Positions 35,393 to 43,435 of a stretch of DNA of 64,000 nucleotides are shown here, piece by piece. The stretch is from Roseicella sp. DB1501 (GTDB lineage: Bacteria; Pseudomonadota; Alphaproteobacteria; Acetobacterales; Acetobacteraceae), in contig NZ_JABFHG010000003.1 in assembly GCF_013112485.1 (NCBI RefSeq), forward strand, positions 434,001 through 498,000, in the 5' to 3' direction. The number at the start of each line of letters is the position of its first letter. Positions within the stretch are counted from its first letter, which is position 1. The notes under the pieces were generated by a model. It had not been told where the DNA came from. It worked only from the letters and a program-made list of their open reading frames with translations, and did no database searches. A program made the position numbers and the translations under genes.

Positions 35393-37722
35393 GCATCCTG
35401 GAGAACGCCAAGCAGACCGTGCAGGGCGCGGCGCAGGCGGCGATGAAGAAGGCGATCGCCCTGGCGCCCGATTCCTGGCTGCCCGGCGGCCAGCCCGACC
35501 CGCTCATCCGCCAGCAGCACGGGCTGATCGGGGCGCCCGTCTCGCGCCTCGACGGACCGCTGAAGGTGCGCGGCCAGGCGCCCTTCGCCGCCGAGTTTCC
35601 GCTCGATGGCATGGTCTATGCCGCGATCGCCTTCAGCGCGGTGGCCAAGGGCCGCATCGCCGCGCTCGACCTCGCCGCCGCGGAGGCCGCGCCCGGCGTT
35701 GTCCTGGTGATGACGCATGCGAACACGCCGCGCCTGCAGCCCATGCCGCTCTTCCTGACGGCGGAGAAGGCCGCGGGCGGCGACGACCTGCCGGTGATGC
35801 AGGACGACCGCATCCACTGGAACGGCCAGCCCATCGCGGTGGTGCTGGCCGAGACGCAGGAGCAGGCGGACCATGCCTCCTCCCTGATCCGCGCGACCTA
35901 CGAGGCGGAGCCGGCGACCATCGCCTTCGCCGAGGCCAAGGCGCAGGGCACCGAGCCCGGCCAGTTCATGGGCCAGCCGCTGAAGCTCGAGAAGGGCGAT
36001 GCCGAGGCGGCGCTGGCGGCATCGCCGGTCTCGGTGGATGCGACCTATGTGACGCCGCGCCACAACCACAACCCGATCGAGCCGCATGCGGCGACGCTCG
36101 CCTGGGATGGCGACCGGCTGCTGCTGCACGACGCCTCCCAGGCGGTCGCCCACACAGCCTGGTCGCTCGCCCAGGTCTTCGGCATCGAGGAGAAGCAGGT
36201 CCGCGTCACCTCGCCCTTCGTCGGCGGCGGCTTCGGCTCCAAGACGCTCTGGCAGCACCAGGTGCTCGGCGCGGCCGCGGCGAAGCTCGCGGGCCGGCCG
36301 GTGCGCATCGCCCTCTCGCGCGAGGGCATGCACCGGATGATCGGCGGCCGCACCCTGACGGAGCAGCGGGTCGCCATCGGCGCGCAGCCGGATGGCCGGT
36401 TCGAGGCGATCATTCATACCGGCACGGTGGCGATGACGCGGCACAACGCCCTGCCCGAGCCCTTCATCCTGCCGACGCGGAGCGCCTATGCCGCCGGCAG
36501 CCTGAAGCTGGACGTGGAGGTGGCGTACATGGACATGCTCGCCAACACCTTCATGCGGGCGCCGGGCGAGGCCGTCGGCACCTTCGCGCTCGAATGCGCG
36601 ATCGACGAGCTGGCGGCGAAGCTCGGCATGGATCCGGTCGAGCTGCGGATCCGCAACGAGCCGGAGCGGGACCCGGTCGAGGGCACGCCCTTCTCCGCCC
36701 GCCACATCGTCGAGGCCTGGCGCGCCGGCGCCGAGCGGTTCGGCTGGAGCCGGCGCAACCCGACCCCCGGCGCGGTGCGGGACGGGGAGTGGCTGGTCGG
36801 CCTCGGCTGCGCCACCGCCACCTATCCCTATTACCGGATGCCCGGCGGCGCGGCGCGCCTCACCCTGACGCGGGACGGCCGCGTGCGGGTGGAGATCGCG
36901 GCGCATGAGATGGGCATGGGCACCGCCACGGCGCAGAGCCAGGTGGTGGCCGAGCGGCTCGGCCTGCCGCTCGAGGCGGTGAGCTTCGCCTATGGCGATT
37001 CCTCGCTGCCCGGTGTCGTCCTCGCCGGCGGCTCGCAGCAGACGGCGGCGATCGGCGCGGCGGTGGCGGCGGCGCATCGCGTGCTGGTGGCCGAGCTGCT
37101 GCAGCTCGCCGGCAATGATTCGCCGCTGGCCGGACTGAAGCCGGAGGAGGTTGGCGGCCTCGATGGCGGCCTTGCCGGGCTGGAGGAGCCCGCGCGCCGG
37201 GAGAGCTACGCCTCCATCCTCGCCCGCGCCGGGCGCGAGGCGGTGGTGGCCGAGGCCAGCGCGCCGCCGCCGCTCGAGACGCAGCATTGGTCGATGCATT
37301 CCCACGGCGCGATGTTCTGCGAGGCGCGCGTCAACCGCATCACCGGCGAGCCGCGGATCAGCCGCTTCCTGGGCTCGATGGATTGCGGCCGCATCCTCAA
37401 CGCCAAGACCGCGGCGAGCCAGTTCCGCGGCGGCATCATCATGGGCCTCGGCCTGGCGCTGATGGAGGAGACGCAGTTCGACGAGCGCAAGGGGCGGATC
37501 ATGAATCCGAGCCTCGCCGAGTACCATGTGCCGGTGCATATGGACGTGCCGGAGATCGACGTGATCTGGACCGACATCCCCGATCCGCACGCCCCGATGG
37601 GCGCGCGGGGCGTCGGCGAGATCGGCATCACCGGCACCGGCGCGGCGGTGGCGAACGCCATCTTCAACGCCACCGGCCGGCGGGTGCGCGACCTGCCGAT
37701 CACGCTCGACAAGCTGCTGTGA
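35389..37722 (+). CDS. Aldehyde oxidoreductase molybdopterin subunit (PaoC/YagR-like)
   Basis: The product is 777 residues of the xanthine oxidase family large subunit: PVSRLDGPLKVRGQAPFAAE at the N-terminus, then SPFVGGGFGSKTLWQHQ, ANTFMRAPGEAVGTFALECA and GARGVGEIGITGTGAAVANA near the C-terminus. The last contains the catalytic Glu region that binds the Mo cofactor. It would oxidise aldehydes to acids. Start overlaps the FAD gene by 4 nt. No PaoD/XdhC-type cofactor-insertion chaperone is seen in the window. A family A repeat starts 2 nt after its stop. Confidence 0.92.
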   Translation: MSILENAKQTVQGAAQAAMKKAIALAPDSWLPGGQPDPLIRQQHGLIGAPVSRLDGPLKVRGQAPFAAEFPLDGMVYAAIAFSAVAKGRIAALDLAAAEAAPGVVLVMTHANTPRLQPMPLFLTAEKAAGGDDLPVMQDDRIHWNGQPIAVVLAETQEQADHASSLIRATYEAEPATIAFAEAKAQGTEPGQFMGQPLKLEKGDAEAALAASPVSVDATYVTPRHNHNPIEPHAATLAWDGDRLLLHDASQAVAHTAWSLAQVFGIEEKQVRVTSPFVGGGFGSKTLWQHQVLGAAAAKLAGRPVRIALSREGMHRMIGGRTLTEQRVAIGAQPDGRFEAIIHTGTVAMTRHNALPEPFILPTRSAYAAGSLKLDVEVAYMDMLANTFMRAPGEAVGTFALECAIDELAAKLGMDPVELRIRNEPERDPVEGTPFSARHIVEAWRAGAERFGWSRRNPTPGAVRDGEWLVGLGCATATYPYYRMPGGAARLTLTRDGRVRVEIAAHEMGMGTATAQSQVVAERLGLPLEAVSFAYGDSSLPGVVLAGGSQQTAAIGAAVAAAHRVLVAELLQLAGNDSPLAGLKPEEVGGLDGGLAGLEEPARRESYASILARAGREAVVAEASAPPPLETQHWSMHSHGAMFCEARVNRITGEPRISRFLGSMDCGRILNAKTAASQFRGGIIMGLGLALMEETQFDERKGRIMNPSLAEYHVPVHMDVPEIDVIWTDIPDPHAPMGARGVGEIGITGTGAAVANAIFNATGRRVRDLPITLDKLL

Positions 37723-37724
37723 GC

Positions 37725-37823
37725 TCCCCACGAAACCGCTTCGCGGCTTCGTGGGGGCCCCGGGAGTCCCTCGGTGCCCAAGAGGCGGCACAGCCTGCCG
37801 AGGCGAAGCCTCGGCAGGGCAAC
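37725..37823 (+). repeat. Dispersed palindromic repeat family A, copy 3
   Basis: Hairpin 1 pairs CCCCACGAA-A-CCG with CGG-C-TTCGTGGGG, the fullest pairing of the four copies (the A/C mismatch of copies 1 and 4 is A-T here). Hairpin 2 is CTGCCGAGGC-GAA-GCCTCGGCAG. It occupies nearly the whole junction between the molybdopterin subunit gene and the convergent ATPase gene. Confidence 0.88.
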
Positions 37824-37850
37824 GGGCGGCGACGAGGTTGAGGGGCGCTC

Positions 37851-38774
37851 CTACCCTCGCCGCGCCGCCTCCAGCAGCGCGTCCAGCGTCACCGCCCGGC
37901 CATCCGCCAGCGGCACCGCCCGCACCCCGCGCGCCAGCATGGCGGCGAGCGCGTCGCGCAGCGAGGCGCCCTCCGGCAGCCGCTCCCCCGGCATGGCCTG
38001 CCCCGTCGCCGCCCCCTCGGCCGGCAGCAGCGCCAGGCGTTGCAGCGCCCGGTCGCTGCCGAGGAAGCCGGCGACGAAAGCATCCGCCGGATGCGCCAGC
38101 AGCGCCGCCGCCGGCGCATGCTGCGCCAGCCGCCCGTCGCGCAGCACCGCGACCGCATCGCCGAGCCGCACCGCCTCGTCCAGGTCGTGGGTGACGATCA
38201 GCACGGTCTTGCGGAGCTGCTTCAGCAGCCGCAGCACCTCCTCCTGCAGATGCGCCCGCACCACCGGATCGACCGCGCCGAAGGGCTCGTCCATCAGCAG
38301 CACCGGCGGGTCGCCGGCCAGCGCCCGGGCGACGCCGACCCGCTGCCGCTCGCCGCCCGAGAGCTGGTGCGGCCGGCGCGCGGCGAAGCGGCCGGGATCG
38401 AGCCCGGCCATGGCCAGCACCTCCTCCACCCGCGCGGCGATGCGCGGCGCCGGCCAGCCGAGGAGGCGCGGCACCGTCGCCACGTTCTCGGCGACGCTGC
38501 GGTGCGGGAACAGCCCGACTTCCTGGATGACATAGCCGATGCCGCGCCGCAGCCGCACCGGGTCCAGGCGCAGCGCATCCTCGCCGCCGATGCGCAGCCG
38601 CCCGCCGCTCGGCTCGATGAGGCGGTTGACCATGCGCAGCGTCGTCGTCTTGCCCGAGCCCGAGGGACCGATCAGGGCGCAGCTCGTCCCCTCCGGCACC
38701 GAGAGCGTCAGGTCCTCCACCGCGGCGGCGCCGGCGCCGGGCCAGCGCTTGGTCAGCCCTTCGAGCTCGATCAT
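37851..38774 (-). CDS. Osmoprotectant (glycine betaine/choline) ABC transporter ATPase
   Basis: The 307-residue ATPase has Walker A GPSGSGKTT (36-44), signature LSGGERQRVGVARAL (138-152) and Walker B VLLMDEP (158-164). The QEVGLFPHRSVAENVA Q-loop is typical of the OpuCA/ProV branch. About 60 C-terminal residues resemble a reduced CBS-like regulatory tail. Its ATG overlaps the stop of the preceding permease, whose end has been rebuilt by a family B repeat. It is last in the four-gene importer operon. Confidence 0.92.
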   Translation of the reverse strand: MIELEGLTKRWPGAGAAAVEDLTLSVPEGTSCALIGPSGSGKTTTLRMVNRLIEPSGGRLRIGGEDALRLDPVRLRRGIGYVIQEVGLFPHRSVAENVATVPRLLGWPAPRIAARVEEVLAMAGLDPGRFAARRPHQLSGGERQRVGVARALAGDPPVLLMDEPFGAVDPVVRAHLQEEVLRLLKQLRKTVLIVTHDLDEAVRLGDAVAVLRDGRLAQHAPAAALLAHPADAFVAGFLGSDRALQRLALLPAEGAATGQAMPGERLPEGASLRDALAAMLARGVRAVPLADGRAVTLDALLEAARRG

Positions 38775-39571
38775 GCGCCTTCGATCCGACGGCTGTTGCT
38801 CGCGGACCGGTCCCCTGACCGGTCCGAGGCCTCGAACGAAGCCTGCCGCATGTGCGGCGAAGCCAGGCGAACCGGAGGTTCGCGCCCGGCGCCAGGGGGG
38901 CGCTGGATGGGGGCCGTTGCTGTGTCAACGGCAACGGGCACGCGTACGAGATGGCGCTCCAACAGGCCGAAGCCGGCCTCCGTGCCGAGGGCGAGCAGGG
39001 CGATGGCGAGCGCGCCCACCAGCATCCGCCCGGTATCCAGCAGCGCCAGCCCCTGCGTCACCAGGTCGCCGAGCCCGCCGCCGCCGATGAAGGTGGCGAG
39101 CGCCGCGGCCGAGACCACCTGCACCGCGGCGATGCGCAAGCCGGCGAAGACCAGCGGCGCGGCCAGCGGCAGCTCCACCTGCCAGGCGCGCTGCCAGCGC
39201 CCCATGCCGAGGCCGCGCGCCGCCTCCAGCGCCGCCGCATCGGCGCCCCTGAGGCCGATCACCGTGTTCACCAGCACCGGCGGCAAGGCGAGCAGGGCGA
39301 GGGCGATGACGGAGGGGGTGAAGCCGACGCCGAGCAGCGGCAGCAGCGCCGCCAGCACGGCGAGGCTCGGGATGGTGCGTAGCGCCCCGGCCAGCGCCAT
39401 CGCCGCCTCCGCCAGCCGCGCCCGGCGCGCCACCAGCAGCCCGGCCGGCAGGGCGATGGCGATGCCGATGCCGAGCCCGGTGAAGGAGAGCAGCAGATGC
39501 TGCCATGCCGCGCCGAGGAAGGCGCCGGGATGGCCGGCGAGCCAGGCGGCGCCGTCGGCGATCGCCCCCAT
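38771..39571 (-). CDS. Osmoprotectant ABC transporter permease 1, C-terminus extended by a repeat
   Basis: The product is 266 residues. Residues 1-212 are a normal OpuCB/YehW-type permease with about six helices and the loop EAARGLGMGRWQRAWQVELP. The final 54 residues are hydrophilic and unlike a permease end, and residues about 227-257 are encoded by family B repeat copy 1. The original stop was presumably displaced while the 4-nt overlap with the ATPase gene was kept. The ATG at 39571 overlaps the stop of the upstream permease. Confidence 0.9.
   Translation of the reverse strand: MGAIADGAAWLAGHPGAFLGAAWQHLLLSFTGLGIGIAIALPAGLLVARRARLAEAAMALAGALRTIPSLAVLAALLPLLGVGFTPSVIALALLALPPVLVNTVIGLRGADAAALEAARGLGMGRWQRAWQVELPLAAPLVFAGLRIAAVQVVSAAALATFIGGGGLGDLVTQGLALLDTGRMLVGALAIALLALGTEAGFGLLERHLVRVPVAVDTATAPIQRPPGAGREPPVRLASPHMRQASFEASDRSGDRSASNSRRIEGA
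38802..38891 (+). repeat. Dispersed repeat family B, copy 1 (inside a permease gene)
   Basis: GGACCGGTC (38804-38812) pairs perfectly with GACCGGTCC (38817-38825). GGCCTCGAACGAAGCC (38828-38843) forms a second hairpin around GAAC. The phrase GGCGAAGCCAGGC and a terminal GCGCCCGGCG are shared with copies at 51931 and 61628. It is translated on the opposite strand as the permease tail. Confidence 0.8.
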
Positions 39572-40188
39572 CAGGCGAGCGCCGGCAGCCGCCGCTGCAC
39601 CGCGCCGAGCCCGGCATCGAGCAGCAGCGCCATCAGCGTGACGAGGCCGGCGCCGACCAGGATCTTCTCGGTATGTCCCTGGTCGAGCCCGGTCAGGATC
39701 AGCGTGCCGAGCCCGCCGGCGCTGATATAGGCGGCGACCGTCGCCGCCGAGACCAGCGTCACCGTGGCGACCCGCAACCCGCCGAGCAGCGCCGGCAGGG
39801 CGAGCGGCAGCTCCACCCGCCAGAGCCGCTGCGCCGAGGTCAGCCCCATGCCCGTCGCCGCCTCCAGCACCGCGGGCGGCGCCGCGGCGAGGCCGGCGAC
39901 CAGCGCCCGCAGCAGCACCGGCACGGCATAGGTGACGAGGGCGAGCAGCGCCGGCGGCAGGCCGAGGCCGAGCACCGGCACCAGCAGGGCGAAGAGGGCC
40001 AGCGTCGGCAGGCTGTAGAGCAGCGAGGCGGCGCCCAGCACCAGCGCCCGCAGCCGCTGGTGCCGCGCCACCAGCAGCCCGGCCGGCAGCGCCACCAGCA
40101 GCGCGATGCCGAGCGCCGCCAGCACCAGTTCGAGATGCACCAGCACCGCCCAGCCGATGGTGTCGAGGTTGCGCAGCGTCCAGCGCAT
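39571..40188 (-). CDS. Osmoprotectant ABC transporter permease 2
   Basis: This 205-residue membrane protein has about five helices and the coupling loop EAATGMGLTSAQRLWRVELP. It is of OpuCD/YehY type. It forms a heterodimeric channel with the 38771-39571 product, to which it is related. Start and stop each overlap a neighbour by 1 to 4 nt, so the four genes are translated as a chain. Confidence 0.92.
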   Translation of the reverse strand: MRWTLRNLDTIGWAVLVHLELVLAALGIALLVALPAGLLVARHQRLRALVLGAASLLYSLPTLALFALLVPVLGLGLPPALLALVTYAVPVLLRALVAGLAAAPPAVLEAATGMGLTSAQRLWRVELPLALPALLGGLRVATVTLVSAATVAAYISAGGLGTLILTGLDQGHTEKILVGAGLVTLMALLLDAGLGAVQRRLPALA

Positions 40189-41099
40189 CAGCCGAGGCCC
40201 TGCGCCGCCAGGAAGCGCGCCGCCACCTCGCGCGGCTCGTCGCCATCCTGGTCCACCTGCCGGTTCAGCTCCTGCGCCACCCGGTTGTCGAGCCGGGCGC
40301 CGATGCGCTCGAGCGGCGCGGCGAGGCCGGGCCACGCCGCCAGCGCCGCCTGCCGCACCACGGCGGCGAGCTGGTAGGGCGGCCAGAGATGCCGGTCGTC
40401 CCGCAGCACCGTGTAGCCGCCGACGGCGATCTGCCAGTCGGTCGCATAGGCGTTCACCACATCCGCCTGGCCGTGCTGCAGCGCGGCGTAGCGCAGGCCG
40501 AGGGCGGCGAATTGCCGGAAGCGGCCGAAGCGCATGCCATAGACCCGCTGCAGCCCCGGCAGCCCGTCGGCGCGGTCGGCGAACTCGTTGCCGGCGGCGA
40601 GCGTCAGCCCGGGCGCGGCGCGGGCGAGGTCGGAGAGGGTGATGAGGCCGAGGCGCTTCGCCGTCGCCGGCAGCACCAGCAGCGCATTGCCGTTGTCGAT
40701 GCCCGAGGGGGCGAGCCAGGTGCAGCGGAATTCCCGCTCGTAGCCGGCGCGGACCTTGCGCAGCACCGCCTCCGCCGTCCCCTCCGGCGGCTGCTTCAGC
40801 ACCACGCCGAGGCCGGTGCCGGTGTATTCCGGGTAGAGGTCGATCTCGCCCGCGACCAGCGCCTGCTGCGCGATGGCGGTGCCGCCGAGGTTCAGCCGCC
40901 GCTCGACCCGCGCCCCGGCCCGTTCCAGCCCCTGGGCGAAGAGCTCGCCGACCACGAGCTGCTCGGTGAAGTTCTTCGACCCCACGCGCAGCAGCGGCGC
41001 CGCCCGGGCGGGACGCGCCAGCAAGGCGGGCAGGGCGAGCAGCCCGCGCCGTGCCAGGGCATGGCCGGGGGAGAGGCCGGGGGGCGGCGGGCGGTTCAT
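40188..41099 (-). CDS. Glycine betaine/choline-type ABC substrate-binding protein (OsmF/OpuAC-like)
   Basis: The 303-residue protein has a signal region (RRGLLALPALLARPARA) followed by the family start LRVGSKNFTEQLVVGELFAQ and EIDLYPEYTGTGL, the classic quaternary-amine binding features. It would capture betaine-like solutes in the periplasm. It is the first gene of the operon and is divergent from the inositol-phosphatase-family gene with a gap of about 120 nt. Confidence 0.92.
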   Translation of the reverse strand: MNRPPPPGLSPGHALARRGLLALPALLARPARAAPLLRVGSKNFTEQLVVGELFAQGLERAGARVERRLNLGGTAIAQQALVAGEIDLYPEYTGTGLGVVLKQPPEGTAEAVLRKVRAGYEREFRCTWLAPSGIDNGNALLVLPATAKRLGLITLSDLARAAPGLTLAAGNEFADRADGLPGLQRVYGMRFGRFRQFAALGLRYAALQHGQADVVNAYATDWQIAVGGYTVLRDDRHLWPPYQLAAVVRQAALAAWPGLAAPLERIGARLDNRVAQELNRQVDQDGDEPREVAARFLAAQGLG

Positions 41100-41220
41100 T
41101 GCGGGAGACTAGGCTGGGTTCGGCGCGGCTGGGAATGCCCAGTTGGGAATGCCCGGCAGGCGCGCCTTGACCATGGCCCGCCGCCGGCCGCCAATGGGCC
41201 GGCGGCGGGAAGGAGGCGGG

Positions 41221-42060
41221 ATGCGGTTCACCACCGGCGATGCGCGGCGGCTCGGCGCCATCCTGGCCGAGGCGGCGCGGGCCGAGATCATGCCGCGCTT
41301 CACCCGCCTCGCCGCCGGGGAGGTGCGCGAGAAGACCTCCGCCTTCGACGTGGTGACCGAGGCCGACGAGGCGGCGGAGCGCCGGGCGAGCGCCGCCATC
41401 CTCCGCGCCTGGCCCGGCGCCGCCGTCATCGGCGAGGAGGCGAGCGAGCGCGATCCCGCGCTGCTGGACAGCCTCGGCACGGCCGAGCTCGCCATCCTGC
41501 TGGACCCGCTGGACGGCACCCGGAACTTCACCGCCGGCCTGCCGCTCTTCGGCATCATGGCGGCGGCGGTGGTGCGGGGCGAGGTGGTGATGGCCGCCCT
41601 CCACGACCCGCTCTGCCGCGACACCGCGCTGGCGCTGCGCGGCGAGGGCGCCTGGCGCGAGGCGGAGGACGGGCGGCAGGCGGCGCTGCGGGTCGCCGCG
41701 CCGGTGCCGGTCGGGCGGATGGAGGCGATCATCGGCACCAATTTCCTGCCCGAGCCGCTGCGTGGCACCGTCAACGGCAATCTCGCGCGGCTCGGCATGA
41801 GCGCCTGGCTGCGCTGCGCGGCGCAGGAATACCGCATGGCGGCGGCGGGGCATTGCCACCTGCTCTTCTACAACCGGCTGATGCCCTGGGACCACGCGCC
41901 GGGCTGGCTGCTGCACCGCGAGGCGGGCGGCCACAGCGCGCAGTTCGACGGCTCGCCCTATCGGCCGGTGGCGCGGAGCGGCGGCCTGATCTGCGCCCCC
42001 GATGCGGCGAGCTGGGCGGCGGCGCGCGAGGCACTCCTCCAATCCCCACGAAGTCGCTGA
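41221..42060 (+). CDS. Inositol monophosphatase family protein
   Basis: The 279-residue Mg-dependent phosphatase has GEEAS (about 71-75), DPLDGTRNF (95-103) and WDHAPGWLL, the three metal and substrate motifs of the IMPase/HisN/CysQ superfamily. Substrate is uncertain (inositol phosphate, histidinol phosphate or another). GGAAGGAGG precedes ATG 41221. The last five residues (SPRSR) and the TGA stop are encoded by family A repeat copy 4. Confidence 0.88.
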   Translation: MRFTTGDARRLGAILAEAARAEIMPRFTRLAAGEVREKTSAFDVVTEADEAAERRASAAILRAWPGAAVIGEEASERDPALLDSLGTAELAILLDPLDGTRNFTAGLPLFGIMAAAVVRGEVVMAALHDPLCRDTALALRGEGAWREAEDGRQAALRVAAPVPVGRMEAIIGTNFLPEPLRGTVNGNLARLGMSAWLRCAAQEYRMAAAGHCHLLFYNRLMPWDHAPGWLLHREAGGHSAQFDGSPYRPVARSGGLICAPDAASWAAAREALLQSPRSR

Positions 42061-42142
42061 CGCGCCTTCGCGGGGGCCCCGGGATTCGCTCCTGATCCTG
42101 GCTGCGTCACAGCCTGCCGAGGCGAAGCCTCGGCAGGGCAAC
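42043..42142 (+). repeat. Dispersed palindromic repeat family A, copy 4 (overlaps a gene end)
   Basis: Hairpin 1 is CCCCACGAAG/CTTCGCGGGG; hairpin 2 is CTGCCGAGGC-GAA-GCCTCGGCAG. It is close to copy 1 over its full length. Unlike the other copies it begins inside the plus-strand gene and supplies its stop codon; it ends 11 nt from the stop of the convergent methyltransferase gene. Confidence 0.88.
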
Positions 42143-42153
42143 GGGAGGCGTCT

Positions 42154-42984
42154 TCAAACCGCGCGGGCGATGATCTCGGTGGGGGCGATCAGGCCGGCTT
42201 CGAGGTTGCCGATCATGGCGCGCGCCTTCAGCGGCGCCGTCTCGCCCATCAGCAGATGCAGGCCGAGCGGCGACGGGCCGCCCGCATCCGCCGCCGCCAC
42301 GCGCATGCGCTGGAAGAAGGCGATGGCGAAGGCGCGCCGGCTGCGCACCGCCTCCACCGCGAAGCCCGCCGCCTCCAGCAGCCGGCGATAGGTGTCGGCG
42401 CCCTCGACGAAGCTGGTCGCCGCGCCCTCTGCCCAGGGCACGGGAAAGGCGAGGTCGCCCTCGCCCTCGCGCATCACGTCGTAGAGGCCGAAGACGCCGC
42501 TCGGGCGCAGCACGCGCCGCGCCTCGGCGAAGAGCCGCGCCTTGTCGGCGATGTTCATGCCGACATGCAGCAGCGTCGCCGCATCGAAGCTCGCCTCGGC
42601 GAAGGGCAGGTCGAGGGCGCTGCCCTGGTGGAACGCGGTCTGCCCGCCGAGGCCGACGCGCCGGGCCAGCGCCGTGGCGCAGCGCACGTAATCCTCCGTC
42701 AGGTCGAGGCCGGTGACCCGGCAGCCCCGCTCGCCGGCGAAGAACCGCGCGGCGCCGCCGAGGCCGCAGCCGATATCGAGCAGCGCCATGCCGGGGGCGA
42801 GCCGCATGGCATCGGCCAGGTCGCGCGTCGCCGCCCGGCCGCCGATATGGAACTCGTCGACCGGCGCCAGGTCCTCGGGCGCGAGATGCTCGACATCCTT
42901 CCCCATGACGGCGAGGGCGGCGAGGATGGTGTGTTCCAGCGACTCCCGGGCGTAGTGTTGGGCGACGGTGGATTCCAGGTCCAT
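42154..42984 (-). CDS. SAM-dependent class I methyltransferase
   Basis: The product is 276 residues. The SAM-binding motif I is LLDIGCGLGGAARFF (68-82), followed by VTGLDLTEDYV and a post-motif LPFAEASFDAATLLHVGMNI. It resembles UbiE/sarcosine-dimethylglycine-type methyltransferases; with the osmoprotectant importer nearby a role in betaine metabolism is possible but unproven. The frame is open upstream, but ATG 42984 gives the conserved start. Confidence 0.85.
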   Translation of the reverse strand: MDLESTVAQHYARESLEHTILAALAVMGKDVEHLAPEDLAPVDEFHIGGRAATRDLADAMRLAPGMALLDIGCGLGGAARFFAGERGCRVTGLDLTEDYVRCATALARRVGLGGQTAFHQGSALDLPFAEASFDAATLLHVGMNIADKARLFAEARRVLRPSGVFGLYDVMREGEGDLAFPVPWAEGAATSFVEGADTYRRLLEAAGFAVEAVRSRRAFAIAFFQRMRVAAADAGGPSPLGLHLLMGETAPLKARAMIGNLEAGLIAPTEIIARAV

Positions 42985-43091
42985 GAATCGGGGTCTCGCT
43001 GGCAGGAGGCGCCGGATGCGGCGGGCCGGTAGCCTTAAGGCGGGCGACGGCCTCCCTTCCATGCGCTGGCGCACGGCGGGGCGGCGACAAT

Positions 43092-43435
43092 TCAGCGCGG
43101 GTGCTTGCCGGCGAGGGTCAGCGCCACGGCGGCGCGGATCAGCGCCTGGAAGGCGGCCGGGTCGATCCGCGCGCCCTCGCGCAGGTCGATGGCGCGGCGG
43201 GTTGTTGCCTTCGAGGCTGGCATTGAACAGGCCGGCCGGGTCCGCCAGCGCGGCGCCCCTGGCGAAGGTGAGGTTGACCACCGCCTTGCAGGTCTACCCG
43301 GTGCAGAGGATGCCGGCATGCGACCAGACCGGCACGCCGCGTCACTTCCAGTCCTCGGCCACGTCCGGGTTGGTCTGGTGGGTCAGGGCGCTGAGTTGGG
43401 CGAGCAGGGCGCCGTGTCAGTCGGTGAGGGCGCAG
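43092..43435 (-). pseudogene. DUF1801-family protein, decayed
   Basis: Translation on the minus strand gives HGALLAQLSALTHQTNPDVA, RGVPVWSHAGILCTG, KAVVNLTFARGAALADPAGL and RRAIDLREGARIDPAAFQAL in order, matching the DUF1801 domain. It is broken by TGA codons where Trp is expected (two), a TAG where Glu is expected (before CKAVVNL), a small deletion, and a one-base insertion at about 43203. No intact version is present. It overlaps the end of the antitoxin gene region. Confidence 0.8.

Noticed and set aside
43092-43435. TGA codons at Trp positions as evidence of stop-codon reassignment
   Set aside because: TGA ends many intact genes in the window (e.g. leuC, rimM, ABC permeases), and the same stretch has a TAG and a frameshift, so decay is the simpler reading.
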